A stretch of DNA of 64,000 bases from Aestuariivita sp. (GCF_021404545.1 NZ_JAAWWD010000063.1:1-64000); one strand, 5' to 3'. Counted from the first letter of the stretch, positions 37,118 through 45,677 are shown. Numbers and translations: made by a program. The notes: generated from the letters alone by a model not told the origin.

Positions 37118-38170
37118 ATGAAGGTAAACGGAATTCTCGATAGCTGGCGGGCCACGGCGGGGACTGCCTTCGTGGCGGCGGCAGGTGCCGGGATCGGCAC
37201 GCTGGTCGGATTGCCTGCGGCGCTCCTTACGGGTTCGGCGCTGGCGGTTTGTCTCGCGGGGCTGGGCGGTTTGCGGATGGATATCCATCCCCGGCTGCGC
37301 GATCTGGCGTTTCTGGTGATCGGTGTCGGGATTGGCAGCACGGTCACGCCTGAGACCACGGCGGCGATGGTCCGGTGGCCGTTGGCATTCGTGGCGCTCG
37401 GCGTCCTGGTCGTGGTGATGATGGTGAGCTGTCAGGCCCTGTTGCAGCGCGGGTTCGGGTTCGATGCGCGCACTGCCGTGCTGGCAGCGGCGCCGGGACA
37501 TCTGAGTTTTGTGATGGGCCTGAGCCTGGAGGGCGGGGTCGATGCGTTGCGCGTCACGGTCGTGCAGGCGGTCCGGCTGTTGGCGATCACGTTGATCGTG
37601 CCGCTTGTCGCGCGGGTGCTGGGGGTCGAGATCACCGGCAACCCGTTGACGGGCAGTGTGACCCTGTCGCCGCTGATCTTTGGTGTGCTGATGGCGGTGT
37701 CGCTGCTGCTGGGACTTGTGCTGATCTGGTTGCGGCTGCCCGCGGCCCTGCTGATCGGGGCGATGCTGGTCTCGGGGGTGAGCCATGGTGCGGGATGGGT
37801 TACGGGCGGCATCGATCCGGTGCTGGGCACGGCCGCCTTCGTGACCATCGGCGCGCTGATCGGCACCCGGTTTTCGGGTCTTGGCATGGCGGCCTTGCGC
37901 GCGGGGCTCGGGGCCGGATTGGCGGTGACGGCACTGGCTTCGGGGATTGCGGCGCTGGTTGCGGTGCCGGTGGCCTATGGGCTGGGCCTGGGGCAGGTGA
38001 CCGTGCTTGCGGCCTTTGCTCCGGGCGGGTTCGAGACAATGATTGCGCTGGGGGCCGTTCTGGGAGCGAACCCCGGTTTTGTGGCCGCGGCCCATGTGGC
38101 GCGGCTGATGTTTCTGACCGGGCTCATTCCGCTGATGCTGTCGCGGGCACGGCGCGGCTCGGCGGTATAG
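37118..38170 (+). CDS. AbrB/AmoA-like membrane protein
   Basis: A 350-residue polytopic membrane protein of the AbrB family (often mislabelled ammonia monooxygenase). It has about ten hydrophobic segments in an internally duplicated arrangement. The repeated APGHLSFVMGLSLEGG and APGGFETMIALG motifs mark the two halves. ATG 37118 (MKVNGILDSW) begins just before the first helix. Family members are thought to be transporters. It ends near a strong GC hairpin. Confidence 0.82.
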   Translation: MKVNGILDSWRATAGTAFVAAAGAGIGTLVGLPAALLTGSALAVCLAGLGGLRMDIHPRLRDLAFLVIGVGIGSTVTPETTAAMVRWPLAFVALGVLVVVMMVSCQALLQRGFGFDARTAVLAAAPGHLSFVMGLSLEGGVDALRVTVVQAVRLLAITLIVPLVARVLGVEITGNPLTGSVTLSPLIFGVLMAVSLLLGLVLIWLRLPAALLIGAMLVSGVSHGAGWVTGGIDPVLGTAAFVTIGALIGTRFSGLGMAALRAGLGAGLAVTALASGIAALVAVPVAYGLGLGQVTVLAAFAPGGFETMIALGAVLGANPGFVAAAHVARLMFLTGLIPLMLSRARRGSAV

Positions 38171-38184
38171 CGTGGCGCCGATTT

Positions 38185-38199
38185 GGGGGCTTTGCCCCC
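38185..38199 (+). terminator. GGGGGC-TTT-GCCCCC hairpin
   Basis: A perfect 6-bp GC stem with a TTT loop lies 14 bases after the AbrB-gene stop, in the convergent gap with fur. It is followed by a C-rich run, then GTATTTGACGCGAGAAGAAG. From memory, this layout resembles a widespread Rhodobacterales intergenic element. It probably ends both transcripts. Confidence 0.55.
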
Positions 38200-38272
38200 G
38201 CGCTGCGCGCTCCCCCCGTATTTGACGCGAGAAGAAGCGGGCTGGGTTCGGGCCTGGTCGGGTTGCCGGAGA

Positions 38273-38686
38273 TCAGCCCTTTTTCAGCGGCACGCCGTAA
38301 AGCTCCAGCCGGTGGCCGCGCAGCTCATAGCCGAGTTTGCGGGCGATCTTCTCCTGAAGCTCTTCGATTTCCGCATCGACGAACTCGATCACCTGACCGG
38401 AGTTCATGTCGATGAGATGGTCGTGATGATCCCGCTCGGCGTCTTCGTAGCGCGCGCGGCCATCGCCGAATTCCAGCTTTTCGACGATCCCGGCCTCTTC
38501 AAACAGCTTTACGGTGCGGTAGACGGTGGCGATGGAGATCTTGGGATCGACCGCGCTGGCACGGGCGTATAGTTCCTCCACATCGGGGTGGTCGTCGCTC
38601 TCTTCGAGGACTTGCGCGATGGTGCGTCGTTGCCCTGTGATGCGCAGGCCTTTGGCCACACTGCGCGACAGAATCGTGTCCGGCAT
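38273..38686 (-). CDS. Fur-family regulator (Mur-like)
   Basis: A 137-residue Fur superfamily repressor. The winged helix (residues 10-85) includes GLRITGQRRTIAQVLEESDDHPDVEELY and ISIATVYRTVKLFEEAG. The dimerisation domain has the metal-binding HHDHLIDMNSGQVIEF and the terminal RLELYG. In Rhodobacteraceae this type is the manganese-responsive Mur. I start it at ATG 38686; upstream extension is non-homologous. No uptake genes are adjacent. Confidence 0.88.
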   Translation of the reverse strand: MPDTILSRSVAKGLRITGQRRTIAQVLEESDDHPDVEELYARASAVDPKISIATVYRTVKLFEEAGIVEKLEFGDGRARYEDAERDHHDHLIDMNSGQVIEFVDAEIEELQEKIARKLGYELRGHRLELYGVPLKKG

Positions 38687-38774
38687 GAAACCCCTCTGAG
38701 TACCGCTTTGGTCGGTTGGGCCTGTGATGTAGCCGAGCCGGGCGGGCATGGCCAGCCCGACTGCGAAGCGCGGC

Positions 38775-39563
38775 TCAGGAATAGAGCGGGCGCACACCCA
38801 TCTGCATGTGCACCATGTTGACAGTTTGCTGATCCAGACCCAGCGCAGCGGCCAGCGTATCGAGATAGTCGGCCTCGGCCTGGGCATCGAGGCGGATGGT
38901 CATCAGCGACATCGCGTAGACTTGCGTCTTTTGCGCCTCGGGGGTTTGGGCGGCCAGCGCATTCACATCCATGGGGGCTGCGAGTTCGCTGCGGATAAAG
39001 GCCATATCCTCGGCATCGGCCTCGCCCAGGGTTTCAAGGATCTTGGCCTGTTCATCAGCGTCGATCCCGCCATCGGATTTGGCCGCCTGGATCATCGCGC
39101 GCAACAGGAGCGCGGCTGTCTCTTCCATCTGGGGTACGGTCTCACGCGGGTTGATGGCATCGGCCATCTGTGCCGCCCCCTGACCGGTCATCGCGGCTGC
39201 CCCGCCCAGGGCGCCGAGCAGACCGGCGATGCCCGCGCCGCCGCCCGCACCGGCCGCGGCACTGAGCAGACCGCCCTTGCCTCCGTCGCTGCCGCCACCC
39301 ATCATCGCGGCAAGATCGAAGCCGCCCGGTTTGCTGAGGCCCGCCATCATCTCGGACAGGTTGCCCATGGCCCCGGCGCCCATCTGCCCCATCCTCTGTT
39401 GTATCTCGGCAAAGCCGGGAGGCTGGCCCGCCTGTGCCGTATCGCCGGGTACCTGGGCGCCACCAAAAAGCGCGGCCAGCCCGCCGCCGCCTGACATCTT
39501 GTCGATACCGCGCGCGGCGGCATAGCCGATCGCCACCTTTGTCAGAGTTCCCATCAAGCTCAT
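38775..39563 (-). CDS. TerB-like (DUF533) protein
   Basis: A 262-residue protein. The N-terminal half (MSLMGTLTKVAIGYAAARGI, then Gly/Ala/Met-rich low complexity) may associate with membranes. The C-terminal half (140-262) is a helical TerB/DUF533 domain with paired acidic helices (MIQAAKSDGGIDADEQAKIL; AEADYLDTLAAALGL). TerB domains bind metal ions, but the function of these stand-alone proteins is not known. It lies upstream of fur on the same strand with an 88-base gap. Confidence 0.75.
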   Translation of the reverse strand: MSLMGTLTKVAIGYAAARGIDKMSGGGGLAALFGGAQVPGDTAQAGQPPGFAEIQQRMGQMGAGAMGNLSEMMAGLSKPGGFDLAAMMGGGSDGGKGGLLSAAAGAGGGAGIAGLLGALGGAAAMTGQGAAQMADAINPRETVPQMEETAALLLRAMIQAAKSDGGIDADEQAKILETLGEADAEDMAFIRSELAAPMDVNALAAQTPEAQKTQVYAMSLMTIRLDAQAEADYLDTLAAALGLDQQTVNMVHMQMGVRPLYS

Positions 39564-39658
39564 TCCGTCTCTCCGTCGTATTGCTGCATATCTGCGGTTC
39601 AGAGTGTCAGAGACGGTCGAGAGACAAAGCGAAAACCCGGCAACCGCGCGGATTTGCG

Positions 39659-40363
39659 TCAGGCGCGGGTCAGGTCGGCCCAGATTGGCAGATGATCCGA
39701 GGCGATGCGCGCGGGCCGGGCCGTGTGGACGCCATGAGCGCTGACATGCAGGCCCGAAGAGACCGCGATGCGGTCGAGCGGGGCCACCGGGGCAGGCGCC
39801 GGAAAGCTGGGATCGGGGGGCAGGAAATGCATCGCCGGTGCGGCGCGATCCAGCAACGGGCCGCGATCCCAATCGTTGAAGTCGCCAGCCCAGATGGTGG
39901 GCACCGGATCGCGCGGTGCGCTGAGCCGCATCAGCGCATGCAGCTGCCGCCTGCGCCACTGCGCCACCAGCCCCAAATGCAGGCCGATCACGCGCAGGCG
40001 CCCCAGCGGTGTCTCAAACTCGGCCAGGACCGCGCCGCGCGGCTCCAGCCCCGGCAGGATCAGCCGATCGGCACGCATCAGTTCGGGTCCGCCCCGATAG
40101 AGGATCGCGTTGCCATGCCAGCCCAGCGATCCCGCCCCACCCAAAGGCACGATCTGCCAGCCTTCGTCCCTGAGCGCAAAGGCGGGCAGGGCGGCCGGGC
40201 GTGGCGGCAGCCGTTTGTCGGCCTCTTGCAGGGTGACGATCTGGGCGCCCAGGGCGCGCAGCACGCGCAGGATACGGGTGGGCTTGCGTCTGAGATCGGT
40301 ACCAATACATTTCTGTATGTTATAGCTGGCGACGCGGATCGCGCGCGAAGGGAGCTGGGTCAT
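39659..40363 (-). CDS. Endonuclease/exonuclease/phosphatase-fold protein
   Basis: A 234-residue EEP-fold metal-dependent phosphoesterase. The catalytic order is visible: YNIQKCIG, TLQEADKRL with the metal Glu, a central IGLHLGL His, WAGDFNDW and the terminal SDHLPIWADL. The substrate could be DNA, a phospholipid or a nucleotide. Its ATG overlaps, head to head, the ATG of the plus-strand membrane gene at 40362, so promoters must lie inside the opposite gene. Confidence 0.85.
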   Translation of the reverse strand: MTQLPSRAIRVASYNIQKCIGTDLRRKPTRILRVLRALGAQIVTLQEADKRLPPRPAALPAFALRDEGWQIVPLGGAGSLGWHGNAILYRGGPELMRADRLILPGLEPRGAVLAEFETPLGRLRVIGLHLGLVAQWRRRQLHALMRLSAPRDPVPTIWAGDFNDWDRGPLLDRAAPAMHFLPPDPSFPAPAPVAPLDRIAVSSGLHVSAHGVHTARPARIASDHLPIWADLTRA

Positions 40364-41021
40364 GCGGTTTACCGATCACGCCATTCTGACATGGTGTATC
40401 TGGACGGCCTGTCTGATGGCCTCAATGGCCGCCCTTGTGAGCGGAAATTGGGAAATAGCCTTTGTCGCATTGATCACGCTCGTGGTCTCCATCATGCCGG
40501 TTCTGGTTGCGGGCTATGCGGGTCTGGTGGTGCCGCGCACCTTTATCACGGCGATTGTGCTTTTCGTCTTTGCGACCCTATTCTTGGGCGAGGTTCTGGA
40601 TTTCTACAACCGGTTCTGGTGGTGGGACATCGCGCTGCATGGCGGCTCGGCGGTTGGGTTCGGTCTGATCGGGTTTGTCGCGGTGTTCATGATGTTTCAG
40701 GGCGATCGATTTGCTGCCCCCCATATCGCTTTGTGTTTTTTCAGCATGTGCTTTGCGATCTTCATCGGCACGGTCTGGGAAGTGTTCGAGTTCGCGATGG
40801 ATCAGGGCTTTGGCCTGAATATGCAGAAATCCGGGTTGAACGATACGATGGGAGATCTGATCGTCAATCTTGTGGGTGCATTGCTGGCCGCAGCGGTGGG
40901 GTATCTTTACCTGATCGGGCGCGAACGGGCCTTCCTGGCCTCGTTGATTGCAGAATTTGTCGAAAGAAATCCGCGCTTTTTCGGAAAGGCGCAACCAAAG
41001 CGACGCACCGACAGATACTGA
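40362..41021 (+). CDS. YjdF/DUF2238-like membrane protein
   Basis: A 219-residue inner-membrane protein with about six hydrophobic helices. The segment LDFYNRFWWWDIALHGGSAVGFG and WEVFEFAMDQGFGLNMQKSGLNDTMGDLIVN resemble the conserved acidic/His block of the YjdF/DUF2238 family. The C-terminus is basic and cytoplasmic. ATG 40362 has AAGGGAG eight bases upstream. The function is unknown. Confidence 0.75.
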   Translation: MRFTDHAILTWCIWTACLMASMAALVSGNWEIAFVALITLVVSIMPVLVAGYAGLVVPRTFITAIVLFVFATLFLGEVLDFYNRFWWWDIALHGGSAVGFGLIGFVAVFMMFQGDRFAAPHIALCFFSMCFAIFIGTVWEVFEFAMDQGFGLNMQKSGLNDTMGDLIVNLVGALLAAAVGYLYLIGRERAFLASLIAEFVERNPRFFGKAQPKRRTDRY

Positions 41022-41063
41022 GCGCGCTTGACACTGATCGCGCCGCGCTCTCCACATGGCGCC

Positions 41064-41939
41064 ATGGAAAGAAAAGCGCATGTCGATGCCGCGGGCGCGG
41101 TGATGCTCATCGGGTTCGCCGCTCTGATGGCGTTCAATCAGGTGGTGATCAAGGTCTCGGGAGGCGGGTTCGGCCCGATCTTCATGGCCGGTTTGCGGTC
41201 GCTGGGCGCAATTGCCGTGATGTTGATCTGGATGCGGTTGCGGGGCATCGCACTGACCACGCCCAAATCGGCGCATCTGGGTGGTGTGATCGTTGGCGTG
41301 CTTTTTGCGGTGGAGTTCATGGCGATCTATACCGCGCTTGATATCACCACCGTCGCGCGCGCCTCGATCATGCTTTATTCGATGCCCGTCTGGCTGGCGA
41401 TTGCCGGGCATTTTTTGTTGCCGGGCGAGGCGCTGACCGGCAAACGCGTGGTCGGCCTCAGCATTGCGATGGCCGGTGTGACGCTGGCGCTCTTGGACCG
41501 GGGGGGCGGTTCGGCCAGTCTCAAGGGCGATCTCTTGGGCGTCTTTGCCGCGATGTGCTGGGCCGGGATCGCATTGACCGTGCGCCTGACGCCGCTGTCG
41601 CAGGTCAGGCCGGAAATCCAGCTTTTCTGGCAGATTGCGATCTCGGCACCGATTCTGTTGCTGGTCGCCCCGGTAACGGGCGACCTGTTTCGCGAGGTGG
41701 AGGCGATCCACCTGTGGGGTCTTGCGTTTCAGATCCTGTGCATCGCCAGCTTTGGGTTCTTGTTCTGGTTTTGGTTGCTGGCGCGCTATCCTGCGTCGGG
41801 GGTGGCCTCGTTCAGTTTCCTGTCACCGGTTCTGGCGGTGTTTATGGGGTGGGCGCTTTTGGGCGAGCGGGTGGCGTTGAGCACATGGTTCGCCTTGGGC
41901 CTGGTGACCCTTGGATTGGTCTTGATCAACCGCAAGTGA
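41064..41939 (+). CDS. EamA/DMT family transporter
   Basis: A 291-residue ten-helix drug/metabolite exporter, with EamA halves starting near AVMLIGFAALMAFNQ and LLGVFAAMCWAGIALTVRL. ATG 41064 (MERKAHVDAAG) immediately precedes the first helix; an upstream TTG at 41028 is less likely. It follows the YjdF-like gene by 42 bases and converges on the ECF sigma gene with a 4-base gap. The substrate is unknown. Confidence 0.86.
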   Translation: MERKAHVDAAGAVMLIGFAALMAFNQVVIKVSGGGFGPIFMAGLRSLGAIAVMLIWMRLRGIALTTPKSAHLGGVIVGVLFAVEFMAIYTALDITTVARASIMLYSMPVWLAIAGHFLLPGEALTGKRVVGLSIAMAGVTLALLDRGGGSASLKGDLLGVFAAMCWAGIALTVRLTPLSQVRPEIQLFWQIAISAPILLLVAPVTGDLFREVEAIHLWGLAFQILCIASFGFLFWFWLLARYPASGVASFSFLSPVLAVFMGWALLGERVALSTWFALGLVTLGLVLINRK

Positions 41940-41943
41940 GCGG

Positions 41944-42471
41944 TCAGACCACCGGCATTTCCTCAAAGAGCGTGGTGACCGAACAGGTCTCGCTCATGCC
42001 CATTTCTTGGCGCAGCCGGGCCCGGGCCCGGGCGAGACGGGACATCACCGTGCCTGCCCGCACCCCGGTGCGCTTGGCCAGGATCCGCGGGCTGGTCTCA
42101 CCGGTCATCACAAGGCGCAGCAGGATGGCCTGATCCTCGGGCAGGCGGTCGATGGCCTCGCGCAGTTCGGCACAGGCGATCAGCCGGGGCGCGTCTGGGG
42201 GCGCTGTCACCATATCCTCGGCCAACTCGTCGGTTTCGCGGTGCGCGCGCCAGGCGGCGCGGGCGAGGTTGCGCAGTGTCGTCATGGCATAGGCGCGCGG
42301 ATCGGCGATTTCGCCGCCGCTCTGGTAGCGTTGCCAAACCTTGAGCGCGGCCTCCTGCGCAAGATCGGCCGCATCGGTCGGATTATCGCAGAGGTTTCGC
42401 GCCCTATGGTTGAGCAGGGGCAGGATCTGGGTCAGCTCGTCTGGCAGAGTGATGATATGTGGCAGCGACAT
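41944..42471 (-). CDS. ECF-type RNA polymerase sigma factor
   Basis: A 175-residue sigma-70 family protein with only regions 2 and 4. Region 2 spans about 15-80 (RARNLCDNPTDAADLAQEAA). Region 4 spans 110-165, with the helix-turn-helix ILAKRTGVRAGTVMSRLARARARLR. ATG 42471 (MSLPHIITLPDEL) is the natural start; the long upstream open frame lacks homology. No anti-sigma gene is adjacent. A small EF-hand gene is transcribed divergently and may be a target. Confidence 0.88.
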   Translation of the reverse strand: MSLPHIITLPDELTQILPLLNHRARNLCDNPTDAADLAQEAALKVWQRYQSGGEIADPRAYAMTTLRNLARAAWRAHRETDELAEDMVTAPPDAPRLIACAELREAIDRLPEDQAILLRLVMTGETSPRILAKRTGVRAGTVMSRLARARARLRQEMGMSETCSVTTLFEEMPVV

Positions 42472-42747
42472 CGTAGCCTCCTTGATCTGGACATAATTCC
42501 CATCTGTCCCCTTCAGTCTGGTCAGGAATGCGGCGCTGAAAAGACGCTGTTTTCCGCCGATTGCCTCAATTGTCCTTAAATTGGGGCTTTTTCGGCGGGG
42601 CTCCGCGCAAGGCCAGAGAAAAGGTCGGCAGACAATGGCGTGCGGCACGGAATGGTTGAAATGAGGTGGGACGCAAAGTGCCCAAATCCCGTCATATTCG
42701 GTGAAGGCACGAGCAACCGCCTTCATAACAAAAACCAGGAGGACACC

Positions 42748-42993
42748 ATGAAGAAGACCGTACTGACCCTGATCGCTGCCTTTGGTCTGGCACTGCCCGC
42801 GACAGCATTTGCCGCGACAGAGCTTGATGCGAATGGGGATGGCGTTCTGACCATCGACGAGGTGCAGGCCGTCTATCCCGATATCACCGCCGAAGCGTTC
42901 ATCGCGATGGATGTGAACGCGGACGGGGCGCTCGACGATGATGAGGTCGTCGCCGCACAAGAGGCAGGAATGATGCCCCCGTCGGAGGGCTGA
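42748..42993 (+). CDS. Secreted small EF-hand protein
   Basis: An 81-residue exported calcium-binding protein. The signal peptide MKKTVLTLIAAFGLALPATAFA is followed by two EF-hand loops, DANGDGVLTIDE (27-38) and DVNADGALDDDE (55-66), each with Asp/Asn at positions 1, 3 and 5, Gly at 6 and Glu at 12. A perfect AGGAGG lies before ATG 42748. It is transcribed away from the ECF sigma gene, with a long shared upstream region, and ends before a 10-bp hairpin. Confidence 0.88.
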   Translation: MKKTVLTLIAAFGLALPATAFAATELDANGDGVLTIDEVQAVYPDITAEAFIAMDVNADGALDDDEVVAAQEAGMMPPSEG

Positions 42994-43008
42994 CACTCAC
43001 GGCTCACT

Positions 43009-43036
43009 GCGCGCCCGGCGGCATGACCGGGCGCGC
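43009..43036 (+). terminator. 10-bp hairpin after the EF-hand gene
   Basis: GCGCGCCCGG and CCGGGCGCGC form a perfect 10-bp stem with an 8-base loop, 15 bases past the EF-hand stop. It is strongly placed as that gene's terminator, although no U-tract follows. Confidence 0.6.
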
Positions 43037-43106
43037 AACCGGTCTGACCCCCACGCGGCCACGCCACAGCGAACACAGGCTGGTCGGGAGGGCCCAGGAC
43101 CAAAGC

Positions 43107-43140
43107 GCGGCGTCCGGCAGCCCCCAGTGCCGGACGCCGC
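43107..43140 (-). terminator. 13-bp hairpin after the MttB-family gene
   Basis: A perfect 13-bp stem, GCGGCGTCCGGCA and its complement, with an 8-base loop GCCCCCAG, lies 56 bases beyond the stop of the minus-strand methyltransferase gene. It likely ends that transcript and, with the hairpin at 43009, insulates the two converging units. Confidence 0.6.
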
Positions 43141-43195
43141 ATTCATCCCCCCCGGGGCTCGGCCGCCGCCGCAGATACAGGCGCGGGCACCGCGC

Positions 43196-44746
43196 TCAGG
43201 CGACCAGGTGTATGTTGAACCGGCTCCGGATCAGGGCATCCGTATCGGGATCCAGCCGCGCCGAGGCCCGGTCGGCCAGAATAGCCTCCTTGCGGGCACG
43301 GGCCTGCGCGATCAGGTCGGGCTTGCCGATCTCGGCCCATTCCTTGGGCGAGGTGCGATCCGCCACCGCCGGATAGACATATTCGGTCTGCATCAGTTGC
43401 AACGTCTGTACAGAGCCAAGATAGTGCCCCGGTCCGTCCAGGCAGACCGACCGTATCGTTTCAAGGCTCACCGCATCTTCGGTCACTTCGATCCCGCGCA
43501 CACAGCGCAGCGCCTGACCGATCAGGTCATCGCCCAGGATCAGGCTTTCATGGCAAAATCCCAGCAGGGAGGCATGCATGCCCGCCGCCTCATAGACCAT
43601 GTTCAGCCCCGAAAGCCCCGCCATGACATTGGACGTGGCCTGCTCCCAGCCGGCCTGCATGTCGGGCAGCTTGGCATCCGCGATGCCCGCCGCCGATCCG
43701 CCGGGCAGGCCGTAGAATTTATGCATCTGAGAGCAACCGGCGGTCAAAAGCGCCTGTTCCCCCGATCCGCCGGACATCGCCCCGGTGCGCAGATCGCTGA
43801 CAAAGGGCCAGGTGCCGAAAATTGCCGGGTGCCCCGGTTTGACGGCGTTGACGTAGACCAGACCGGCCAGGCATTCCGCGACGGCCTGCACGATGGCGCC
43901 CGCGATCGGGGCGGGGGCGGTCGCTCCGGCCTGTCCCGCACTCAGCAGAAGGATGGGCATGCCGCCTTCTATACAGGCCTCCATCACCTGACAGCTCTCG
44001 GTGGCGAACTTCATCGGCGGGACGACGAAACAGTTGCTGTTGGACACGAAGGGGCGGGCGCGCCAGGCCTCTTCACTGCCTGCCATCAGATGCAGCAGCT
44101 CCAGCGCATGGGGCACGAAAGACGGTTCTGTGAACGATGTGCCGACATGTTTCGTGGTCCCCGAACAGCAGGCATAGATCGTGTTGAGGTCCATCTCCAG
44201 ATTGTCGAGCACGTCGCGCGCCACCATCGGGCGTTGCAGGAAATGGATGTTGTCCAGGCGATCGGCGATGCGCGCGGCATCGTGCAAGTCCTGCAAAGTC
44301 GATTCGCGATAGGTGCGTCCGTCGACATCCACCATATGCACGGCAGCCCCGGCGGTGCCGTAATGCACCCGCGTGCCGCTCAGATCGAGATCATGCGCGC
44401 CGTCGCGGCTCATCAGTGTGATCTGCCGGTTGGCCGCGGCAATCGTGTCCTCGACCAGAGCGTGCGGAAAGCGCAGGCGCCCGTCATCGCCCAGAACGGC
44501 ACCTGCTTGGGTAAGATAGGCGATGCCGCTCTGGGGGGCATCGGCAAGGCCAATCTCGGCCAGGGCGTCCAGTGCGGCGCGGTGAATACGCTCCACGCCT
44601 TCCGCGCTCAGAGGGGCGTAGGTGCCGCCTGACATGCCGGGGCGGATCGGGCGCAGATGATCGGCCAGAGGGGCGGCGCGCGCGGCGCGCCGGGCAGCGC
44701 GCCCCCCGCTGCGGATGGAGGTCGGGGTGTTGGAATGGTCTGTCAT
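43196..44746 (-). CDS. Trimethylamine methyltransferase (MttB) family protein
   Basis: A 516-residue TIM-barrel corrinoid-linked methyltransferase of the MttB superfamily. It moves a methyl group from a quaternary or tertiary amine to a corrinoid protein. Conserved pieces include APLSAEGVERIHRAALDALAEIG, the TTKHVGTSFTE block and GSGEQALLTAGCSQMHKFYGLPGG. It has no in-frame amber codon, so it is the non-pyrrolysine type, such as glycine-betaine methyltransferases. ATG 44746 starts MTDHSNTPT. No corrinoid partner gene is in the window. A possible leader ORF lies just upstream. Confidence 0.88.
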   Translation of the reverse strand: MTDHSNTPTSIRSGGRAARRAARAAPLADHLRPIRPGMSGGTYAPLSAEGVERIHRAALDALAEIGLADAPQSGIAYLTQAGAVLGDDGRLRFPHALVEDTIAAANRQITLMSRDGAHDLDLSGTRVHYGTAGAAVHMVDVDGRTYRESTLQDLHDAARIADRLDNIHFLQRPMVARDVLDNLEMDLNTIYACCSGTTKHVGTSFTEPSFVPHALELLHLMAGSEEAWRARPFVSNSNCFVVPPMKFATESCQVMEACIEGGMPILLLSAGQAGATAPAPIAGAIVQAVAECLAGLVYVNAVKPGHPAIFGTWPFVSDLRTGAMSGGSGEQALLTAGCSQMHKFYGLPGGSAAGIADAKLPDMQAGWEQATSNVMAGLSGLNMVYEAAGMHASLLGFCHESLILGDDLIGQALRCVRGIEVTEDAVSLETIRSVCLDGPGHYLGSVQTLQLMQTEYVYPAVADRTSPKEWAEIGKPDLIAQARARKEAILADRASARLDPDTDALIRSRFNIHLVA

Positions 44747-44784
44747 TGGTCGTGTCCTGCTTAATCTGAAGAATCCAAAGGGGT

Positions 44785-44877
44785 TCAGGCAGGATCGGGT
44801 CGCCCGCGCGCGGCACGGCCTCGGTCCGCACCGATGGTGCGGATCACCAGGCAGATGATGCATATCTCGTGCTGCAT
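44785..44877 (-). CDS. Possible 30-aa leader peptide upstream of mttB-like gene
   Basis: A minus-strand frame from ATG 44877 to TGA 44785, starting MQHEICIICLVIRTIGADRG and ending in an Arg/Gly/Pro tail. GGAGG lies four bases before the ATG, the strongest ribosome site in the region. It has a CxxC (Cys6, Cys9). It ends 38 bases before the methyltransferase start. It may be an upstream control ORF or a small protein. Confidence 0.35.
   Translation of the reverse strand: MQHEICIICLVIRTIGADRGRAARGRPDPA
44825..44843. promoter_or_regulatory. TCCGCACC-GAT-GGTGCGGA palindrome
   Basis: A perfect 8-bp inverted repeat with a 3-base loop inside the possible leader ORF, 79 bases upstream of the methyltransferase start. 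It could be an operator or an RNA hairpin controlling the downstream gene, for example in attenuation coupled to the leader. Confidence 0.35.
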
Positions 44878-45125
44878 GTGGCCTCCGTTTGACGCAGGAT
44901 GCGACTACGGATTCGGACCCGCTCGCCTGTTTGCGACCCATGTCGTTTTTGGTCCATCGGCGGGTTTTGGCCCGTCTGACCCGCACCGGTCGGCGGCTGT
45001 TGACCGATCACGATCTCCTCAAACCCTTGTGTGTTGAATCCGCAGCCTGCGCCGCCATCTATCGCACAACGTCAAGGTTTAGCAGGCAGCGCCGATGTGG
45101 CGCTTGAACACGAAGGAGACGGATA

Positions 45126-45647
45126 ATGAAGAAGATCATTCTTGCGGCCGTTGCAGCGGGCACACTGAGCGCCGGACCGGCCCTGGCGAATGGCGACTGG
45201 ACGGGGTTCTATGCGGGTATTCAGGCTGGAAACCTGGACGTCGATACCAATATCGGCGCAAGTGGCGATGACACGTCCTATGGTGTGCATGCCGGGTATC
45301 GCTGGGATTTCGGCCAATGGGTCGCGGGCGGCGAGTTCGAATATGACAGCACCGATGTGACCCTTGGTGCCGGAGCGGCGACCGTGGATGAGGTGATGCG
45401 GCTCAAAGGCACGATCGGCTTTGATATCGGCAGGACCCTGATCTATGCGGCGGCCGGCTGGGCGGAAGTCGACACCTCCCTGGGCAGCGATGATGGCGCC
45501 TTTGTCGGTCTGGGCCTTGCATATCAGGTGACCCCGAACACTGTGCTGGGCCTTGAAGTGCTTGAGCATGATTTCAACAACATCAACGGCTCTGCCGTCG
45601 ATGCGGATGCCACCAGCGTGTCCGTGCGTGCGTCGTTCCGGTTCTAA
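45126..45647 (+). CDS. Outer-membrane beta-barrel protein
   Basis: A 173-residue small porin-like outer-membrane protein (OmpA/Opa-like eight-strand barrel). The signal peptide MKKIILAAVAAGTLSAGPALA precedes the barrel. Strands alternate polar and hydrophobic residues and include FYAGIQAGN, SYGVHAGYRWDF and GLGLAYQVTPNTVLGLEVLEHDF. It ends in the aromatic Phe of ASFRF, the usual BAM sorting signal. The gene stands alone with its own terminator. The function is unknown. Confidence 0.88.
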   Translation: MKKIILAAVAAGTLSAGPALANGDWTGFYAGIQAGNLDVDTNIGASGDDTSYGVHAGYRWDFGQWVAGGEFEYDSTDVTLGAGAATVDEVMRLKGTIGFDIGRTLIYAAAGWAEVDTSLGSDDGAFVGLGLAYQVTPNTVLGLEVLEHDFNNINGSAVDADATSVSVRASFRF

Positions 45648-45677
45648 GCCCCCAGACAGAATCGGACGACAAAAGTC

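Larger units (their letters stand above)
44747..45125. other. Divergent region upstream of MttB-family gene and OMP gene
   Basis: A 379-base region. Apart from a possible 30-codon leader ORF on the minus strand (44785-44877) and an internal palindrome (44825-44843), I see no coding signal. It must contain promoters for both flanking genes. Confidence 0.4.

Noticed and set aside
43196..44746. Pyrrolysine-type trimethylamine methyltransferase
   Set aside because: The reading frame has no internal TAG and needs no readthrough.
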